Shown: in pieces, positions 8,101 to 19,709 of the stretch
Numbering within the stretch: position 1 is the stretch's first letter
Layout of the letters: each line of letters starts with the position of its first letter
Assembly (NCBI GenBank): GCA_029379225.1
Contig: JAQYWR010000013.1
Coordinates: 62,001-126,000 of the forward strand
Direction: 5' to 3'
From: Nostoc sp. S4
GTDB taxonomy: Bacteria; Cyanobacteriota; Cyanobacteriia; Cyanobacteriales; Nostocaceae
Length of the DNA stretch: 64,000 nucleotides
Notes under the pieces: generated by a model
Database searches by the model: none
What the model was told of the DNA's origin: nothing
What the model saw: only the letters and a program-made list of their open reading frames with translations
Translations under genes and position numbers: made by a program

Positions 8101-10893
8101 ATGCTAAAACTTTTGTTGGGCGATCCCAACGCTCGTAAGCTGAAAAAATACCAACCTTCCGTTACTGAAATTAACCTTTTAGAGGAAGAAATTAATACTC
8201 TTTCTGATGAGGAGTTAAAAGGTAAAACCACAGAATTTAGACAAAGACTGGCTAAAGGCGAAACTCTGGATGATATTTTGCCAGAAGCTTATGCTGTTGT
8301 GCGAGAAGCAGGACGGCGAGTCTTAGGCTTACGGCACTTTGATGTCCAACTGCTTGGCGGTATCATTTTGCACGTAGGGCAAATTGCTGAAATGAAAACT
8401 GGTGAGGGTAAAACACTAGTGGCCACCTTGCCCAGTTATTTGAATGCTCTGACTGGTAAAGGTGTACATGTTGTCACTGTCAACGATTACCTGGCTCGTC
8501 GGGACGCGGAATGGATGGGACAGGTACATCGCTTCTTAGGGTTGAGTGTGGGGCTAATCCAGGCAAGCATGACTCCCACCGAACGCCAGAAAAACTATGA
8601 CTGTGATATCACTTATGTGACGAATAGTGAGGTAGGCTTTGACTACCTACGGGACAACATGGCCACAGACATGAAAGATGTGGTGCAACGCCCGTTTAAT
8701 TACTGTGTCATTGACGAGGTAGACTCAATTTTAATCGATGAGGCGCGGACACCGCTGATTATTTCAGGACAGGTAGAAAGACCTACAGAAAAATACTTGC
8801 AAGCTGCTGAAATAGCACTAACTCTCAAAAAAGACGAGCATTACGAGGTAGATGAAAAAGCTCGTAACGTGCTACTCACAGATGAAGGTTTTGCAGAGGC
8901 AGAAAATCTTTTGGGAGTCACAGATTTATTTGACCCAGAAGATCCTTGGGCGCATTTTGTTTTTAATGCGATTAAAGCTAAAGAACTTTTCCTTAAGGAC
9001 GTAAATTACATCGTCCGTAATGGGGAAGTGGTGATTGTGGATGAATTTACTGGTCGGGTACTACCTGGAAGACGGTGGAGTGATGGATTACACCAAGCAA
9101 TTGAAGCCAAAGAACACGTAGAAATTCAGCCAGAAACTCAAACTCTGGCAACAATTACTTATCAAAATCTCTTCTTGCTATATCCCAAGTTGGGTGGAAT
9201 GACGGGAACAGCAAAAACAGAAGAACCAGAGTTTGAAAAAATTTACAAACTTGAAGTCACAGTAATTCCAACCAATCGTGAAAGAAGACGCGAAGACTTG
9301 TCTGATATGGTCTTTAAGACAGAAGCAGGTAAGTGGGGAGCGATCGCCAGAGAATGTGCCGAAATGCACCAAGCTGGGAGACCAGTGTTGGTAGGAACCA
9401 CGAGTGTAGAAAAATCTGAATATCTGAGTCAATTACTGAAGCAGCTGGAAATTCCCCACGAATTACTCAATGCCCGACCGGAAAACGTGGAACGGGAAGC
9501 GGAAATCGTCGCCCAAGCAGGACGTAAAGGTGCTGTGACCATTGCAACGAACATGGCGGGAAGAGGTACAGACATCATCCTGGGTGGTAACTCGGAATAC
9601 ATGGCACGTTTGAAGCTGCGAGAATATTTGATGCCTCGCATCGTCATGCCAGAAGATGAAGATGCGTTTGGCATTCAAAGAGCAGCAGGATTACCTACAG
9701 GACACGGCGGTGGTCAAGGTTTCGTCCCTGGTAAAAAAGTGAAAACTTGGCGGGCTTCACCGGAAATTTTCCCCACCCAATTGACAAAAGAAACAGAACA
9801 GCTACTCAAACAAGCAGTAGAAGTTGCAGTGCGTGAGTATGGCGATCGCAGTTTACCGGAACTGGAAGCTGAAGACAAAGTAGCTATAGCTGCTGAAAAA
9901 GCTCCCACAGCAGATCCGGTAATTCAGAAATTGCGGTCAGCTTATAAGCAAATTAAGCAGGAATACGAACAATTTACCGACCGAGAGCATAATGAAGTAG
10001 TAGGACTCGGTGGTTTGCACGTCATTGGTACAGAACGCCACGAATCGCGCCGGATTGATAACCAGTTACGGGGACGTGCCGGACGACAAGGCGACCCTGG
10101 TTCGACAAGATTCTTCCTGAGTTTAGAAGATAACTTACTGCGGATTTTTGGTGGCGATCGCGTTGCTGGATTAATGAATGCCTTCCAAGTAGAAGAAGAT
10201 ATGCCCATCGAATCGGGGATGCTAACTCGCAGTTTGGAAGGCGCACAGAAAAAAGTTGAAACCTACTACTATGACATCCGCAAGCAGGTGTTTGAGTATG
10301 ACGAAGTGATGAATAACCAACGTCGTGCTATTTACGCCGAACGCCGTCGGGTGTTGGAAGGTCAAGACTTGAAAGAACAGGTAATCAAGTACGCTGAAAA
10401 AACGATGGATGACATCGTTGACTACTACATCAATATAGACTTGCCTTCTGAAGAGTGGGAGTTAGAAAAGTTAGTTGAGAAAGTCAAAGAATTTGTCTAT
10501 CTGCTAGAGGATTTGCAGGCTAGTCAATTGGAGGATATGTCTGTTACTGAGATTAAAGCCTTCCTCCACGAACAGGTGCGAATTGCTTACGACCTCAAAG
10601 AAGCCCAAATTGACCAAGTTCAACCCGGACTGATGCGCCAAGCTGAACGCTTCTTTATTTTGCAACGCATCGATACTCTGTGGCGAGAACACCTGCAACA
10701 AATGGATGCTTTGCGTGAATCAGTGGGATTACGTGGTTACGGTCAAAAAGACCCGCTGATTGAATACAAGAGCGAGGGTTACGAGCTGTTCTTGGATATG
10801 ATGGTGAATATTCGCCGAGATGTAGTTTACTCCTTATTCATGTTCCAGCCGCAGCCGCAGCCAGTGGTGCAGGCTTCTTCGGAGATGGTGTAA
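8101..10893 (+). CDS. secA: Protein translocase ATPase SecA
   Basis: SecA is the ATPase that drives preprotein export through SecYEG at the plasma and thylakoid membranes. Walker A is MKTGEGKT (98-105), the DEAD-like box is [15 protein letters not shown], and motif VI appears as [15 protein letters not shown]. The preprotein cross-linking domain, helical wing and scaffold domains follow in normal order; about 930 residues is standard for cyanobacteria. The C-terminal tail lacks the cysteine-rich zinc finger of proteobacterial SecA and ends in a Pro/Gln-rich stretch. A strong terminator follows at 10946-10989. Confidence 0.98.
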   Translation: MLKLLLGDPNARKLKKYQPSVTEINLLEEEINTLSDEELKGKTTEFRQRLAKGETLDDILPEAYAVVREAGRRVLGLRHFDVQLLGGIILHVGQIAEMKTGEGKTLVATLPSYLNALTGKGVHVVTVNDYLARRDAEWMGQVHRFLGLSVGLIQASMTPTERQKNYDCDITYVTNSEVGFDYLRDNMATDMKDVVQRPFNYCVIDEVDSILIDEARTPLIISGQVERPTEKYLQAAEIALTLKKDEHYEVDEKARNVLLTDEGFAEAENLLGVTDLFDPEDPWAHFVFNAIKAKELFLKDVNYIVRNGEVVIVDEFTGRVLPGRRWSDGLHQAIEAKEHVEIQPETQTLATITYQNLFLLYPKLGGMTGTAKTEEPEFEKIYKLEVTVIPTNRERRREDLSDMVFKTEAGKWGAIARECAEMHQAGRPVLVGTTSVEKSEYLSQLLKQLEIPHELLNARPENVEREAEIVAQAGRKGAVTIATNMAGRGTDIILGGNSEYMARLKLREYLMPRIVMPEDEDAFGIQRAAGLPTGHGGGQGFVPGKKVKTWRASPEIFPTQLTKETEQLLKQAVEVAVREYGDRSLPELEAEDKVAIAAEKAPTADPVIQKLRSAYKQIKQEYEQFTDREHNEVVGLGGLHVIGTERHESRRIDNQLRGRAGRQGDPGSTRFFLSLEDNLLRIFGGDRVAGLMNAFQVEEDMPIESGMLTRSLEGAQKKVETYYYDIRKQVFEYDEVMNNQRRAIYAERRRVLEGQDLKEQVIKYAEKTMDDIVDYYINIDLPSEEWELEKLVEKVKEFVYLLEDLQASQLEDMSVTEIKAFLHEQVRIAYDLKEAQIDQVQPGLMRQAERFFILQRIDTLWREHLQQMDALRESVGLRGYGQKDPLIEYKSEGYELFLDMMVNIRRDVVYSLFMFQPQPQPVVQASSEMV

Positions 10894-10905
10894 TTGAGAG
10901 TATAA

Positions 10906-10925
10906 AGACGCGATAAATCGTGTCT
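10906..10925. repeat. 20-bp dispersed palindrome, copy 1
   Basis: agacgcgataaatcgtgtct is a near-perfect palindrome, and a second, more perfect copy sits at 11072-11091. Confidence 0.65.
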
Positions 10926-10945
10926 GTTGATTGATTTAACGCACA

Positions 10946-10989
10946 AAAGACGCAGAAGCACTAAGAATGCCTTTGCGTCTTTGTTTTTT
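10946..10989 (+). terminator. Rho-independent terminator of secA
   Basis: Perfect 9-bp arms aaagacgca (10946-10954) and tgcgtcttt (10974-10982) are followed directly by gtttttt. It lies about 50 nt past the secA stop. Confidence 0.8.
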
Positions 10990-11071
10990 GTAATTTTGGA
11001 TTTTGCAACAAATCTAAAATCCAAAATTGTTATACCAATTCAATTAATCATTGCAACACATCCTTGGGTCA

Positions 11072-11091
11072 AGACGCGATGAATCGCGTCT
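11072..11091. repeat. 20-bp dispersed palindrome, copy 2
   Basis: agacgcgatgaatcgcgtct has arms agacgcgat/atcgcgtct. It lies just past the 3' end of atpC on the minus strand and could also serve as its transcript-end hairpin, but no T-run follows. Confidence 0.65.
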
Positions 11092-11111
11092 CTACCAATG
11101 GTCTATTGGTA

Positions 11112-11525
11112 TTAGAGTAAACCGCCAGCAGCTTGAAACCGAGCGCGGGCACGTTTGAAGGCTTGAGTCGCTTGAATTTGTGCTTGGCGGTCGTCTGCTG
11201 TCACTTGACCCAGACGTGCTTCTGCTTGGTTATAAGCAGTACGGGCTTCTTCAAGGTTAATTTTGTCACCACGTTCGGCACCGTTAACGAGAATTGTAAC
11301 TTCATTCTCTTCTACTTCGGCAAAACCACCTAAAAGAGCGATCGCTTCCCAATTTTGATTTTTAGCAGCACGGACTCGCATCACACCTGTATCTAGGGCG
11401 GTCAACAGTGGAGCGTGTCCAGTTAAAATACCTAACTGACCAGTAGTACTAGGTAAAACTACTTCTTCAGCCGGGGCATCCCAGACTGTTTTATCTGGAG
11501 AAATTACGCGAACGGTTAATGTCAT
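11112..11525 (-). CDS. atpC: ATP synthase F1 epsilon subunit
   Basis: The epsilon subunit of F1 couples the rotor stalk to the catalytic head and regulates ATPase activity. It begins [16 protein letters not shown], the normal N-terminus. The frame is open further upstream to an ATG at 11573, but those 16 extra codons are translated repeat DNA (Lys/Arg/Gln-rich), so 11525 is the start. The beta-sandwich domain contains [19 protein letters not shown], and the C-terminal helical hairpin follows. It lies downstream of atpD on the same strand, separated by an 87-bp repeat tract; this beta-epsilon operon is the usual cyanobacterial arrangement. Confidence 0.97.
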   Translation of the reverse strand: MTLTVRVISPDKTVWDAPAEEVVLPSTTGQLGILTGHAPLLTALDTGVMRVRAAKNQNWEAIALLGGFAEVEENEVTILVNGAERGDKINLEEARTAYNQAEARLGQVTADDRQAQIQATQAFKRARARFQAAGGLL

Positions 11526-11612
11526 TTGTCTTTTGTCCTTTGTCCGTTGTCGTTTGCAATTGCCATTAGTCATTAGAATTTGTACTAATGACTAATGACT
11601 AATGACTAATGA
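11526..11612. repeat. Tandem 'tgactaa' repeats between atpD and atpC
   Basis: Around 11583-11607 a 7-bp unit, actaatg, is repeated almost perfectly several times. Next to it lie 'ttgtcctttgtccgttgtc' type repeats. The tract separates two co-transcribed genes and creates a spurious upstream ATG for atpC. Confidence 0.8.
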
Positions 11613-13870
<2,258 letters not shown>

Positions 13871-14695
13871 ATGAATTTATCGTCAGCGCGACAATATTTT
13901 TATCAAGAGATTCAGCAGTCTGACGAGGAAATTAATTTAGCAAAGGCAGCTTTATACATCGCACAAGAAGAATATCCTAACCTAGACTCAGAGGAATATC
14001 TCAACGCCCTTGATACAATAGCATGGGAGGTGCAAGAACGCCTGCCAGAGCAGCGATATCCTTTGCGGATAATTCAAACTATTAATCAATATATCTACGA
14101 AGATTTAGGATTTTCTGGTAATAAAATTGACTACTATAATCCGCGCAACAGTTATTTGAATGATGTAATTGATAGACGATTGGGGATTCCCATTACTTTA
14201 GCGCTAGTTTACTTAGAAGTTGCACGACGCATTGACTTTCCGATGGTGGGTATAGGAATGCCAGGACATTTCTTGATTCGCCCAGATGTTGCAGATATGG
14301 AAATTTTTGTTGATGCCTTCAATAGTGGTGAAATAATATTTCCCGAAGATTGTCAAGAAAGACTATCTCAACTTTATCAGCAACCAGTGACGCTACAACC
14401 AGAATTTTTAGCTGTGGTAACTAATCGGCAATTTTTGGCACGAATGCTGACAAATCTCAAATTTATCTACCTCAAACAACAAGAGTTAGAAAAAACACTA
14501 GGAGCAGTTGAACGAATTTTACTATTGTTTCCCGATTTAACTTTAGAATTGCGCGATCGCGGTTTGATCTATTATCAACTCGGTTACTACCCCCAAGCCG
14601 CAGCAGACTTACAAACTTATTTACTAAAAGTTCCTGATGCCAAGGATGCATCGGTAATTCGGCGGCTACTTGGCGAATTGGGTAAAGATGGCTAG
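13871..14695 (+). CDS. SirB1-family protein (transglutaminase-like plus TPR)
   Basis: This matches the SirB1/YchA family: a transglutaminase-like N-terminal domain followed by tetratricopeptide-like helices. The landmark is YYNPRNSYLNDVIDRRLGIP (about 95-114), followed by GIGMPGHFLIR (about 137-147) and an acidic VDAFNSGE. The C-terminal third (about 195-265) is helical and TPR-like, with YYQLGYYPQAAADLQTYL. Catalytic activity in this family is not established. Complete at 274 residues, with no signal peptide. Confidence 0.88.
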   Translation: MNLSSARQYFYQEIQQSDEEINLAKAALYIAQEEYPNLDSEEYLNALDTIAWEVQERLPEQRYPLRIIQTINQYIYEDLGFSGNKIDYYNPRNSYLNDVIDRRLGIPITLALVYLEVARRIDFPMVGIGMPGHFLIRPDVADMEIFVDAFNSGEIIFPEDCQERLSQLYQQPVTLQPEFLAVVTNRQFLARMLTNLKFIYLKQQELEKTLGAVERILLLFPDLTLELRDRGLIYYQLGYYPQAAADLQTYLLKVPDAKDASVIRRLLGELGKDG

Positions 14696-14846
14696 GGAGT
14701 GGGGAGATGCACAGATGTGATTCGACTTGGCGGTAGTTGAATCTCAACTTCGCTCGATTTTTGCGTAGTCGAAACTCACCAACCAGGAGATGGGGGAGAT
14801 GGGGAGAAAAACTAATGACCAATGACAAATGATAAATGACTAATAA
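14690..14846. repeat. Repeat tract between convergent genes
   Basis: gatgggggagatggggag and aatgaccaatgacaaatgataaatgac fill the space between the SirB1-family gene and the SRPBCC gene, which converge here. No clean terminator is seen. Confidence 0.6.
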
Positions 14847-15296
14847 CTAATTTTGTTCTTCTGCGAGTCGTTTGAGGCGGGAAAGTTGAGCTTGCATGTC
14901 TTGTTTTGTCCAAGATGCAGCAAAGGTTTTGAAACCCCAACTTACTAAGGGATTAGGAATATGGAATTCAAAGCGGTTGAGTAAGAGCGTTCCTTTTTCT
15001 GCTGGTTGACATTCCCAGCGATCGCGCCCTTGGAAAAATCCTTCAAATTCCCAGACTACCAAACCCGGTTGTCGCTCCACAACTACACTATTCAAAGTAG
15101 GTTTGAGTAGAGGAATTTGAATAATAAAGCGACTTTTACTGCCTAAATCAGTACTCCAAGTTTCGCTCACAGGTTCGCAACGAAGCAGCGGGTTAAGCCA
15201 ACGGTGCATGAGAGCTAAATCGCTAATATAGCGCTCGACTATCGTAGCTGTAGCGTTAATTTGAATTGATTGTTCCAATACTTGGTTGTCTGTCAT
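14847..15296 (-). CDS. SRPBCC-family (START-like) protein
   Basis: A 149-residue protein that reads as an SRPBCC/polyketide-cyclase-like fold, a hydrophobic-ligand-binding alpha/beta grip. It has the N-terminal strand with INATATIVERYISD, then RWLNPLLRCEPV, a central VVVERQPGLVVWEFEGF pattern, and the long C-terminal helix with MQAQLSRLKRLAEEQN. The ligand is unknown. It has no signal peptide. It converges with the SirB1 gene and is divergent from the MscS-like gene. Confidence 0.75.
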   Translation of the reverse strand: MTDNQVLEQSIQINATATIVERYISDLALMHRWLNPLLRCEPVSETWSTDLGSKSRFIIQIPLLKPTLNSVVVERQPGLVVWEFEGFFQGRDRWECQPAEKGTLLLNRFEFHIPNPLVSWGFKTFAASWTKQDMQAQLSRLKRLAEEQN

Positions 15297-15561
15297 TGGT
15301 GATTAATCAATAGAAATAAATATACATAATAGTACTAAAAAATTATCAATAATCTATTTTTAAGCTTATGTGTCGAGTAAACAAAAAAAATACTCATAAT
15401 ATCAAGGGCATATGTGAGTTTACTGGTAATTTCCTGGTAAATTAATAGGCAAAACACTAGTAAACTTACTGGGATGCAAAAATTATTCGTTTAAATTAAG
15501 CCACTTAGTAAGTATCTCAAGTGTTTTTAGCAAACATGTGAAACCCTGATAGCAAAAAAGC
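15297..15561. promoter_or_regulatory. Divergent control region with inverted and direct repeats
   Basis: Between the SRPBCC gene and the channel gene, 8-bp arms agtttact and agtaaact occur near 15418-15465, with internal direct repeats of ctggtaa. These could be binding sites; no regulator is inferred. Confidence 0.3.
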
Positions 15562-17226
15562 ATGAACACAACTTGGCCAGGAATAACCCAGTTGATAGAT
15601 ATTAGTTTATCAATGAGGGGACAGCAATTTTTGGCACAATCGCCGTCCAGCCTGCAACAAACTCAAGCAGCAGTAAATCAAGGAGTCGGTGATGTGCAAG
15701 GAATTGTTCAACAGTTGATTCTGTTTTTGCCCCGTGTACTGGGGGCAGTGGTAGTTTTATTTGTAGGTTGGCTAATTGCAGCGATCGTCGCGACGATCGT
15801 GCAGAAAATCCTCAAACGTACAAATATAGACAACCGGATTGCCGCAGGGGTAACAGGTCGTCAGGATGTTCCCCAGGTGGAGAAATTAATCTCCGACTTG
15901 GTTTTTTGGAGTATTATCCTGCTGACGGCGGTAGCTGTTTTACAAACGCTAAATCTCGAGGTAGCCTCTCGACCGCTCAATACTTTTCTCGATCAACTTA
16001 TCGGCTTTCTGCCAAAGTTAGTTGGTGCGGGAATCCTTTTGGGAACCGCCTGGGTATTAGCTACTATTGTCAAGATTATTAGTGTGCGCTTATTACGGAC
16101 ATTTAACCTAGATGAACGTTTGAATCCCCAACCTGCCGATAGCGTACCCAGCCTCAATCAATTGTCTTTAAGTGAAACCATTGGCAATGCTCTGTATTGG
16201 TTTATATTTTTACTGTTTCTGGTTCCGATTTTGGACACTCTCGGACTCAGGGAAGCTCTACAACCAGTACAAGCTCTAATTACTAAAATTCTGGTAATTT
16301 TGCCAAACATTTTAGCAGCAGCGCTAATTGCCGCAGTTGGCTGGTTTATCGCTAATGTGGTGCAGCGAATTGTGACAAACTTGCTCGTGAGTACTGGTAT
16401 TGACAATTTAGGTAATCGATTTGGGTTATCTTCGACTACGGGAGTGCAATCTCTATCGAGTATTATCGGCACGATTGTCTATATTTTGATTTTGATTCCT
16501 GTGGCGATCGCAGCGCTCGATGCTTTACAAATTGCAGCGATATCAGTGCCAGCGATCGCTATGCTACAACAGGTTCTCAACGCTGTACCTGCCATCTTTA
16601 CAGCGGCAGCAATTTTGATTGTTGCCTATTTTCTGGGACAGTTTGTCGCAGATTTGGTTACAAGTATTCTGACTAATTTAGGCTTTAATAACATTTTCAC
16701 TGTATTAGGTCTGACAACACCTACCAGACGAATTGTCATTTCCGCAGAACCAACACAACCAATACCTCCTCAGATTTCTACCCGCACCCCATCAGAAATT
16801 GCAGGCATTGTTACCTTAGTAGGTATTATGTTATTTGCAACGGTGGCGGCAGTAAATATCCTGAATATTCCAGCCCTAACAGCCTTAGTATCTGGTATTT
16901 TGATTATATTCGGGCGGATTTTGGCGGGCTTGGTAATATTTGCGATTGGTTTATTCCTGGCAAATCTGGCTTTTAACATTATTACCAGTTCCGGCGACCG
17001 CCAAGCACAGATTTTAGGACAGGTAGCGCGGATTTCCATTATTACTTTAGTCTCAGCAATGGCACTGCAACAGATTGGAGTTGCTAGCGATATTGTGAAT
17101 TTAGCCTTTGGACTTTTACTAGGTGCGATCGCTGTTGCTATTGCCCTAGCTTTTGGTTTGGGAGGTCGTGATATTGCCCGCGAACAAGTTCAAGAATGGC
17201 TCAATTCTTTCAAAGGTAGAAACTAA
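15562..17226 (+). CDS. MscS-like mechanosensitive channel protein with repeated TM modules
   Basis: A 554-residue membrane protein built from repeated modules of paired transmembrane helices ending in motifs such as LVGWLIAAIVATIVQKIL, LGTAWVLATIVKIISVRLL, AVGWFIANVVQRIVTNLL and VAYFLGQFVADLVTSIL. Each is followed by LGFNNIFT- or IDNLGNRFG-like turns. This is the conserved TM-helix repeat of MscS-related channels in cyanobacteria. The typical MscS beta domain is not obvious, so gating as a true channel is an inference. The last TM pair (about 420-540) ends in a short cytosolic tail. The gene has its own upstream region. Confidence 0.8.
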   Translation: MNTTWPGITQLIDISLSMRGQQFLAQSPSSLQQTQAAVNQGVGDVQGIVQQLILFLPRVLGAVVVLFVGWLIAAIVATIVQKILKRTNIDNRIAAGVTGRQDVPQVEKLISDLVFWSIILLTAVAVLQTLNLEVASRPLNTFLDQLIGFLPKLVGAGILLGTAWVLATIVKIISVRLLRTFNLDERLNPQPADSVPSLNQLSLSETIGNALYWFIFLLFLVPILDTLGLREALQPVQALITKILVILPNILAAALIAAVGWFIANVVQRIVTNLLVSTGIDNLGNRFGLSSTTGVQSLSSIIGTIVYILILIPVAIAALDALQIAAISVPAIAMLQQVLNAVPAIFTAAAILIVAYFLGQFVADLVTSILTNLGFNNIFTVLGLTTPTRRIVISAEPTQPIPPQISTRTPSEIAGIVTLVGIMLFATVAAVNILNIPALTALVSGILIIFGRILAGLVIFAIGLFLANLAFNIITSSGDRQAQILGQVARISIITLVSAMALQQIGVASDIVNLAFGLLLGAIAVAIALAFGLGGRDIAREQVQEWLNSFKGRN

Positions 17227-17440
17227 AAGTTGATGAAGGCGCAATTCGTCTGTAAATTTGAGAAAATGTAGCTGTAAGCATCAATAGTACAAAAAATCTA
17301 TCGAGAATTTTGTCTAAAAGGTTGAAAGTTACAGCTTAGAAGCTCGGAGTTTGAGCGTAGAACTGACGTTTCGAGTTCTGTTGCTCAAGTTCCGAGTTAT
17401 AAATATATTTGCCAGGATTACATTATCAAAGTTCTTAAAA

Positions 17441-17815
17441 TTACTGTTTTAGGGCTACTTCTGCTATTTCTAGGCGATTACCACTAGGATCGCGAATGAA
17501 AAAGCGGTTGTATGTTGGTATAAAGCGATCGCGAATTATTTCTACCCCATGAGCTTGGAGGTGTTTGGCAAATGCTTCTAAGTTGTGAACTCGCAAACAT
17601 ATATGCCGCCTAGATAGTTCGTTGTTAGCCTGCTTCTCTATACCAATGTGGATTTGGATATCTCCTAGCGTATACCAATTTCCTCCATTAGCTTGGAGTC
17701 CTTCTGGTTTGGTAATTTCCCTAAGTCCCAAAACTTGGCTGTAAAAAAACAGCATAGCTTTCTCTGCTTCTGGTGTTGATGTCATTTGAACATGATCGAT
17801 TCCATTAATCCACAC
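17441..17815 (-). CDS. VOC-superfamily (glyoxalase-like) protein
   Basis: A 124-residue vicinal-oxygen-chelate fold protein. It opens with GIDHVQMTS, carries a central LGDIQIHIGIE and a second-half RHICLRVHNLEAFAKHL, and ends with the typical FIRDPSGNRLEIAEV. Metal ligands of the fold (His in DHVQM, the second-half His, Glu in LEIAE) appear present. The substrate cannot be read from sequence; relatives include glyoxalases and extradiol dioxygenases. Confidence 0.85.
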   Translation of the reverse strand: MWINGIDHVQMTSTPEAEKAMLFFYSQVLGLREITKPEGLQANGGNWYTLGDIQIHIGIEKQANNELSRRHICLRVHNLEAFAKHLQAHGVEIIRDRFIPTYNRFFIRDPSGNRLEIAEVALKQ

Positions 17816-18172
17816 TTTAATTGCCTCTATTTTTTATACTCATGGCAAGTTTCGGTTTTGACTAAGAGAATGTCTCAGAAGTATTAAATATTTCTCCCGA
17901 TTCCCCCTAGCCCCTTTTTTAAAAGGGTAAATCATCTGAAAGTTCCCCTTAAAAAGCCGGATTTAAGGGGAACTACAAGTATTTAATACAACATTAATAA
18001 GTCTTCAGACATCCTCTGAGGTGCGATCGCCTTTAAGAAGAATACATAAAATCAGGTCAATCTTAATACAGAATATGACAACCTTTATAAAAACTTTGCC
18101 AGTTGACAATTTAACTCAGACGGTTCCGGCAGAGTTGTTGCAGTGATTGTTTAACGATTCAAGCCGTGATAG
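17816..18172. other. Spacer largely occupied by a MITE-like element
   Basis: Holds the element at 17865-18017. To the right, a very short open frame (from the ATG near 18075) is not recognised and is not called. Confidence 0.5.
17865..18017. mobile_element. MITE-like element, copy 1 (agag..tgtct family)
   Basis: Imperfect terminal inverted repeats: agagaatgtctcagaagtatt at the left and, in reverse complement, agaggatgtctgaagactta at the right. The interior contains a G/C-rich hairpin (agttccccttaaaa/ttaaggggaact). It has no coding capacity. A related copy lies at 35987-36161. It marks the left border of the accessory island. Confidence 0.6.
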
Positions 18173-18592
18173 CTATAGGTTGAAGTGAGGACATCGGCTC
18201 CAAATTACTTGCAGTCCAATCAGTTCGGCCAACTGTGGTCCAAAAGTAGACTTTGCTTTTCCATAATCAGGAAACTGAGCCATGATACGCTTGCCAGGCG
18301 CTGTTTGCTGCCCATCATTGATTAACTCAGCTGCCTTATATTGATTAACAATAGCTTTTAGAGCCTTAATCTCCTTTTGACGACGAGCATCAAGGTATTC
18401 AAAACAGGTGGGATCGGCAAAAAGATATGCCTCATATTCATGCAACTGAATGTACGGAATGAACCGATAATCGTTGATATCTTCTGCAAAGCGTTGCTCT
18501 AAAAATTCAACTCGCTTTGTGGGATTTTGGCGCAAACTTTCGGATTCAGCTAATCCTGGAAACTCAGGATGGATCTCATAGAAATCAATCAT
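18173..18592 (-). pseudogene. 5'-truncated DUF4276-family gene
   Basis: The reading frame encodes the C-terminal two thirds of a DUF4276 protein, including MIDFYEIHPEFPG, IPYIQLHEYEAYLFADP (about 45-61) and a final RCPHFN. Family members usually have some 70 more N-terminal residues. In-frame sequence upstream of the ATG continues the homology (SDVFFTT precedes MIDFY), but it then runs into a dispersed repeat at about 18630-18680, so the 5' end is lost. DUF4276 genes often pair with AAA ATPases in defence-like modules; no partner is here. It is probably non-functional, or a shortened protein made from the internal ATG. Confidence 0.7.
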
Positions 18593-18629
18593 AGTAGTGA
18601 AGAATACATCAGAATTTCTATCTTCGCTG

Positions 18630-18680
18630 AGTGATGCCTACGGCGGGCTACGCCTTGACTAAGCCGCTCCGTCACTATCA
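18630..18680. repeat. Dispersed GC-rich repeat (gatgcctacggcgggctac)
   Basis: The same motif, gatgcctacggcgggcta, occurs in the cytochrome c gene at about 7247-7265. Here it sits exactly where the DUF4276 reading frame loses its 5' portion. Confidence 0.65.
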
Positions 18681-18822
18681 CTGCTCATTTCACTCCAAGT
18701 AAGTATGACAGGCGTGGAGAAGCAGCGAAGAAACGAGCGATTGATTTGCTGAATGTGCCTCTATAGTAGGCGTAAAAACTGCTAATTTGAGCTGCACTTG
18801 GAGAAACTCAACGCTCCTAATG

Positions 18823-19662
18823 TTATGAGTTATTATATTTAGGCTTACTTCTCTTTATAATTCTGTCTGCTTTTTTCTGCGCTTCTTGAATAGTATTCAT
18901 TCTCTCAATTTGAACTTTGTATCCTGGAACATAATTTTTTCCGGATTGTAAATGTTTTTGAATAGTTGTATAAATTTCTCCTTTCTTTGCCACTCCTGTA
19001 TAATTATTCCTACCTCCTTGAGTTAAAATTTTATAAACTATCGGTTTATCATTAGATAACTGGCCAATTCCCTCAAGAGTAAAATTTACGGTTTTTGTTT
19101 TAGGTTTTGAATTTTGAGCATTATCTAATGAGTTTTTATCTTTAATAATAGGTTTATGATTAGATTTTGGTTTATTATTTTGTGTTTCTGGGATAGATTT
19201 TATAATCCTAGATTTGGATAGGTTCTTAGTAAGAATTAAAATATTTAAATTTGCCTCTAGAAGTTTATTAATAATAATTTGTGTAAATTCCTTAGGTGTA
19301 ATATTTTGTAAATCAATATAACTAACTGTCGATAGAAGTCCTGGAATCTCTGTTTTATCAAATCGTGCAGGAAGAATATACTCTTCTTTTGTTTTAAATG
19401 CACGAGCCTGGGCACTTTCTCTTTCGTGATTAGTCCAAGTCTTCTTTAAATAATGTTCAGAAATAAAGATGACACAAAAGTGCGCCTCATTCCGATAAAT
19501 TTCATCTAAATGAACATATAAATTCTTGCCCCAAAGAGTAACCTGTTGAAATTCGTCGTAGAAAACTTTGATACCAGAATTTTGAAGAGCAACAGCAACT
19601 GCTCGAACATATTCTCTATTTTCGCTTGCAAAAGATAATGCAACATCATATTTTTTATTCAT
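18823..19662 (-). CDS. TIR-domain protein with C-terminal GIY-YIG-like domain
   Basis: Residues 4-135 form a TIR domain: KYDVALSFASENREYV, VFYDEFQQVTLWGKNL, CVIFISEHYLKKTW and the helix with Glu80 or Glu82, the likely NADase catalytic Glu position. A Lys/Asn/Pro-rich linker (136-190) leads to a domain (about 205-277) that resembles a divergent GIY-YIG fold: IVYKI, NYTGVAKKG, His237, and the terminal SKPKYN. The canonical catalytic Arg and Glu of GIY-YIG nucleases are not apparent, so it may only bind. The gene is markedly AT-rich compared with neighbours, suggesting transfer. It is divergent from the ribbon-helix-helix gene across a palindrome-rich 99-bp gap. An antiphage NAD-depleting effector role is inferred. 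Confidence 0.75.
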   Translation of the reverse strand: MNKKYDVALSFASENREYVRAVAVALQNSGIKVFYDEFQQVTLWGKNLYVHLDEIYRNEAHFCVIFISEHYLKKTWTNHERESAQARAFKTKEEYILPARFDKTEIPGLLSTVSYIDLQNITPKEFTQIIINKLLEANLNILILTKNLSKSRIIKSIPETQNNKPKSNHKPIIKDKNSLDNAQNSKPKTKTVNFTLEGIGQLSNDKPIVYKILTQGGRNNYTGVAKKGEIYTTIQKHLQSGKNYVPGYKVQIERMNTIQEAQKKADRIIKRSKPKYNNS

Positions 19663-19709
19663 AACTAGTGATCTACAATACTACACACTAAAGAAACGTA
19701 TTTTTCACT

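Noticed and set aside
11526..11612. Tandem actaatg units considered as a regulatory array or origin iterons
   Set aside because: The same units occur between many unrelated genes in this window, so they are a generic intergenic repeat.
14472..14828. 118-codon minus-strand open frame overlapping the SirB1 gene end
   Set aside because: It is antisense to a well-supported gene and its remainder is repeat DNA.
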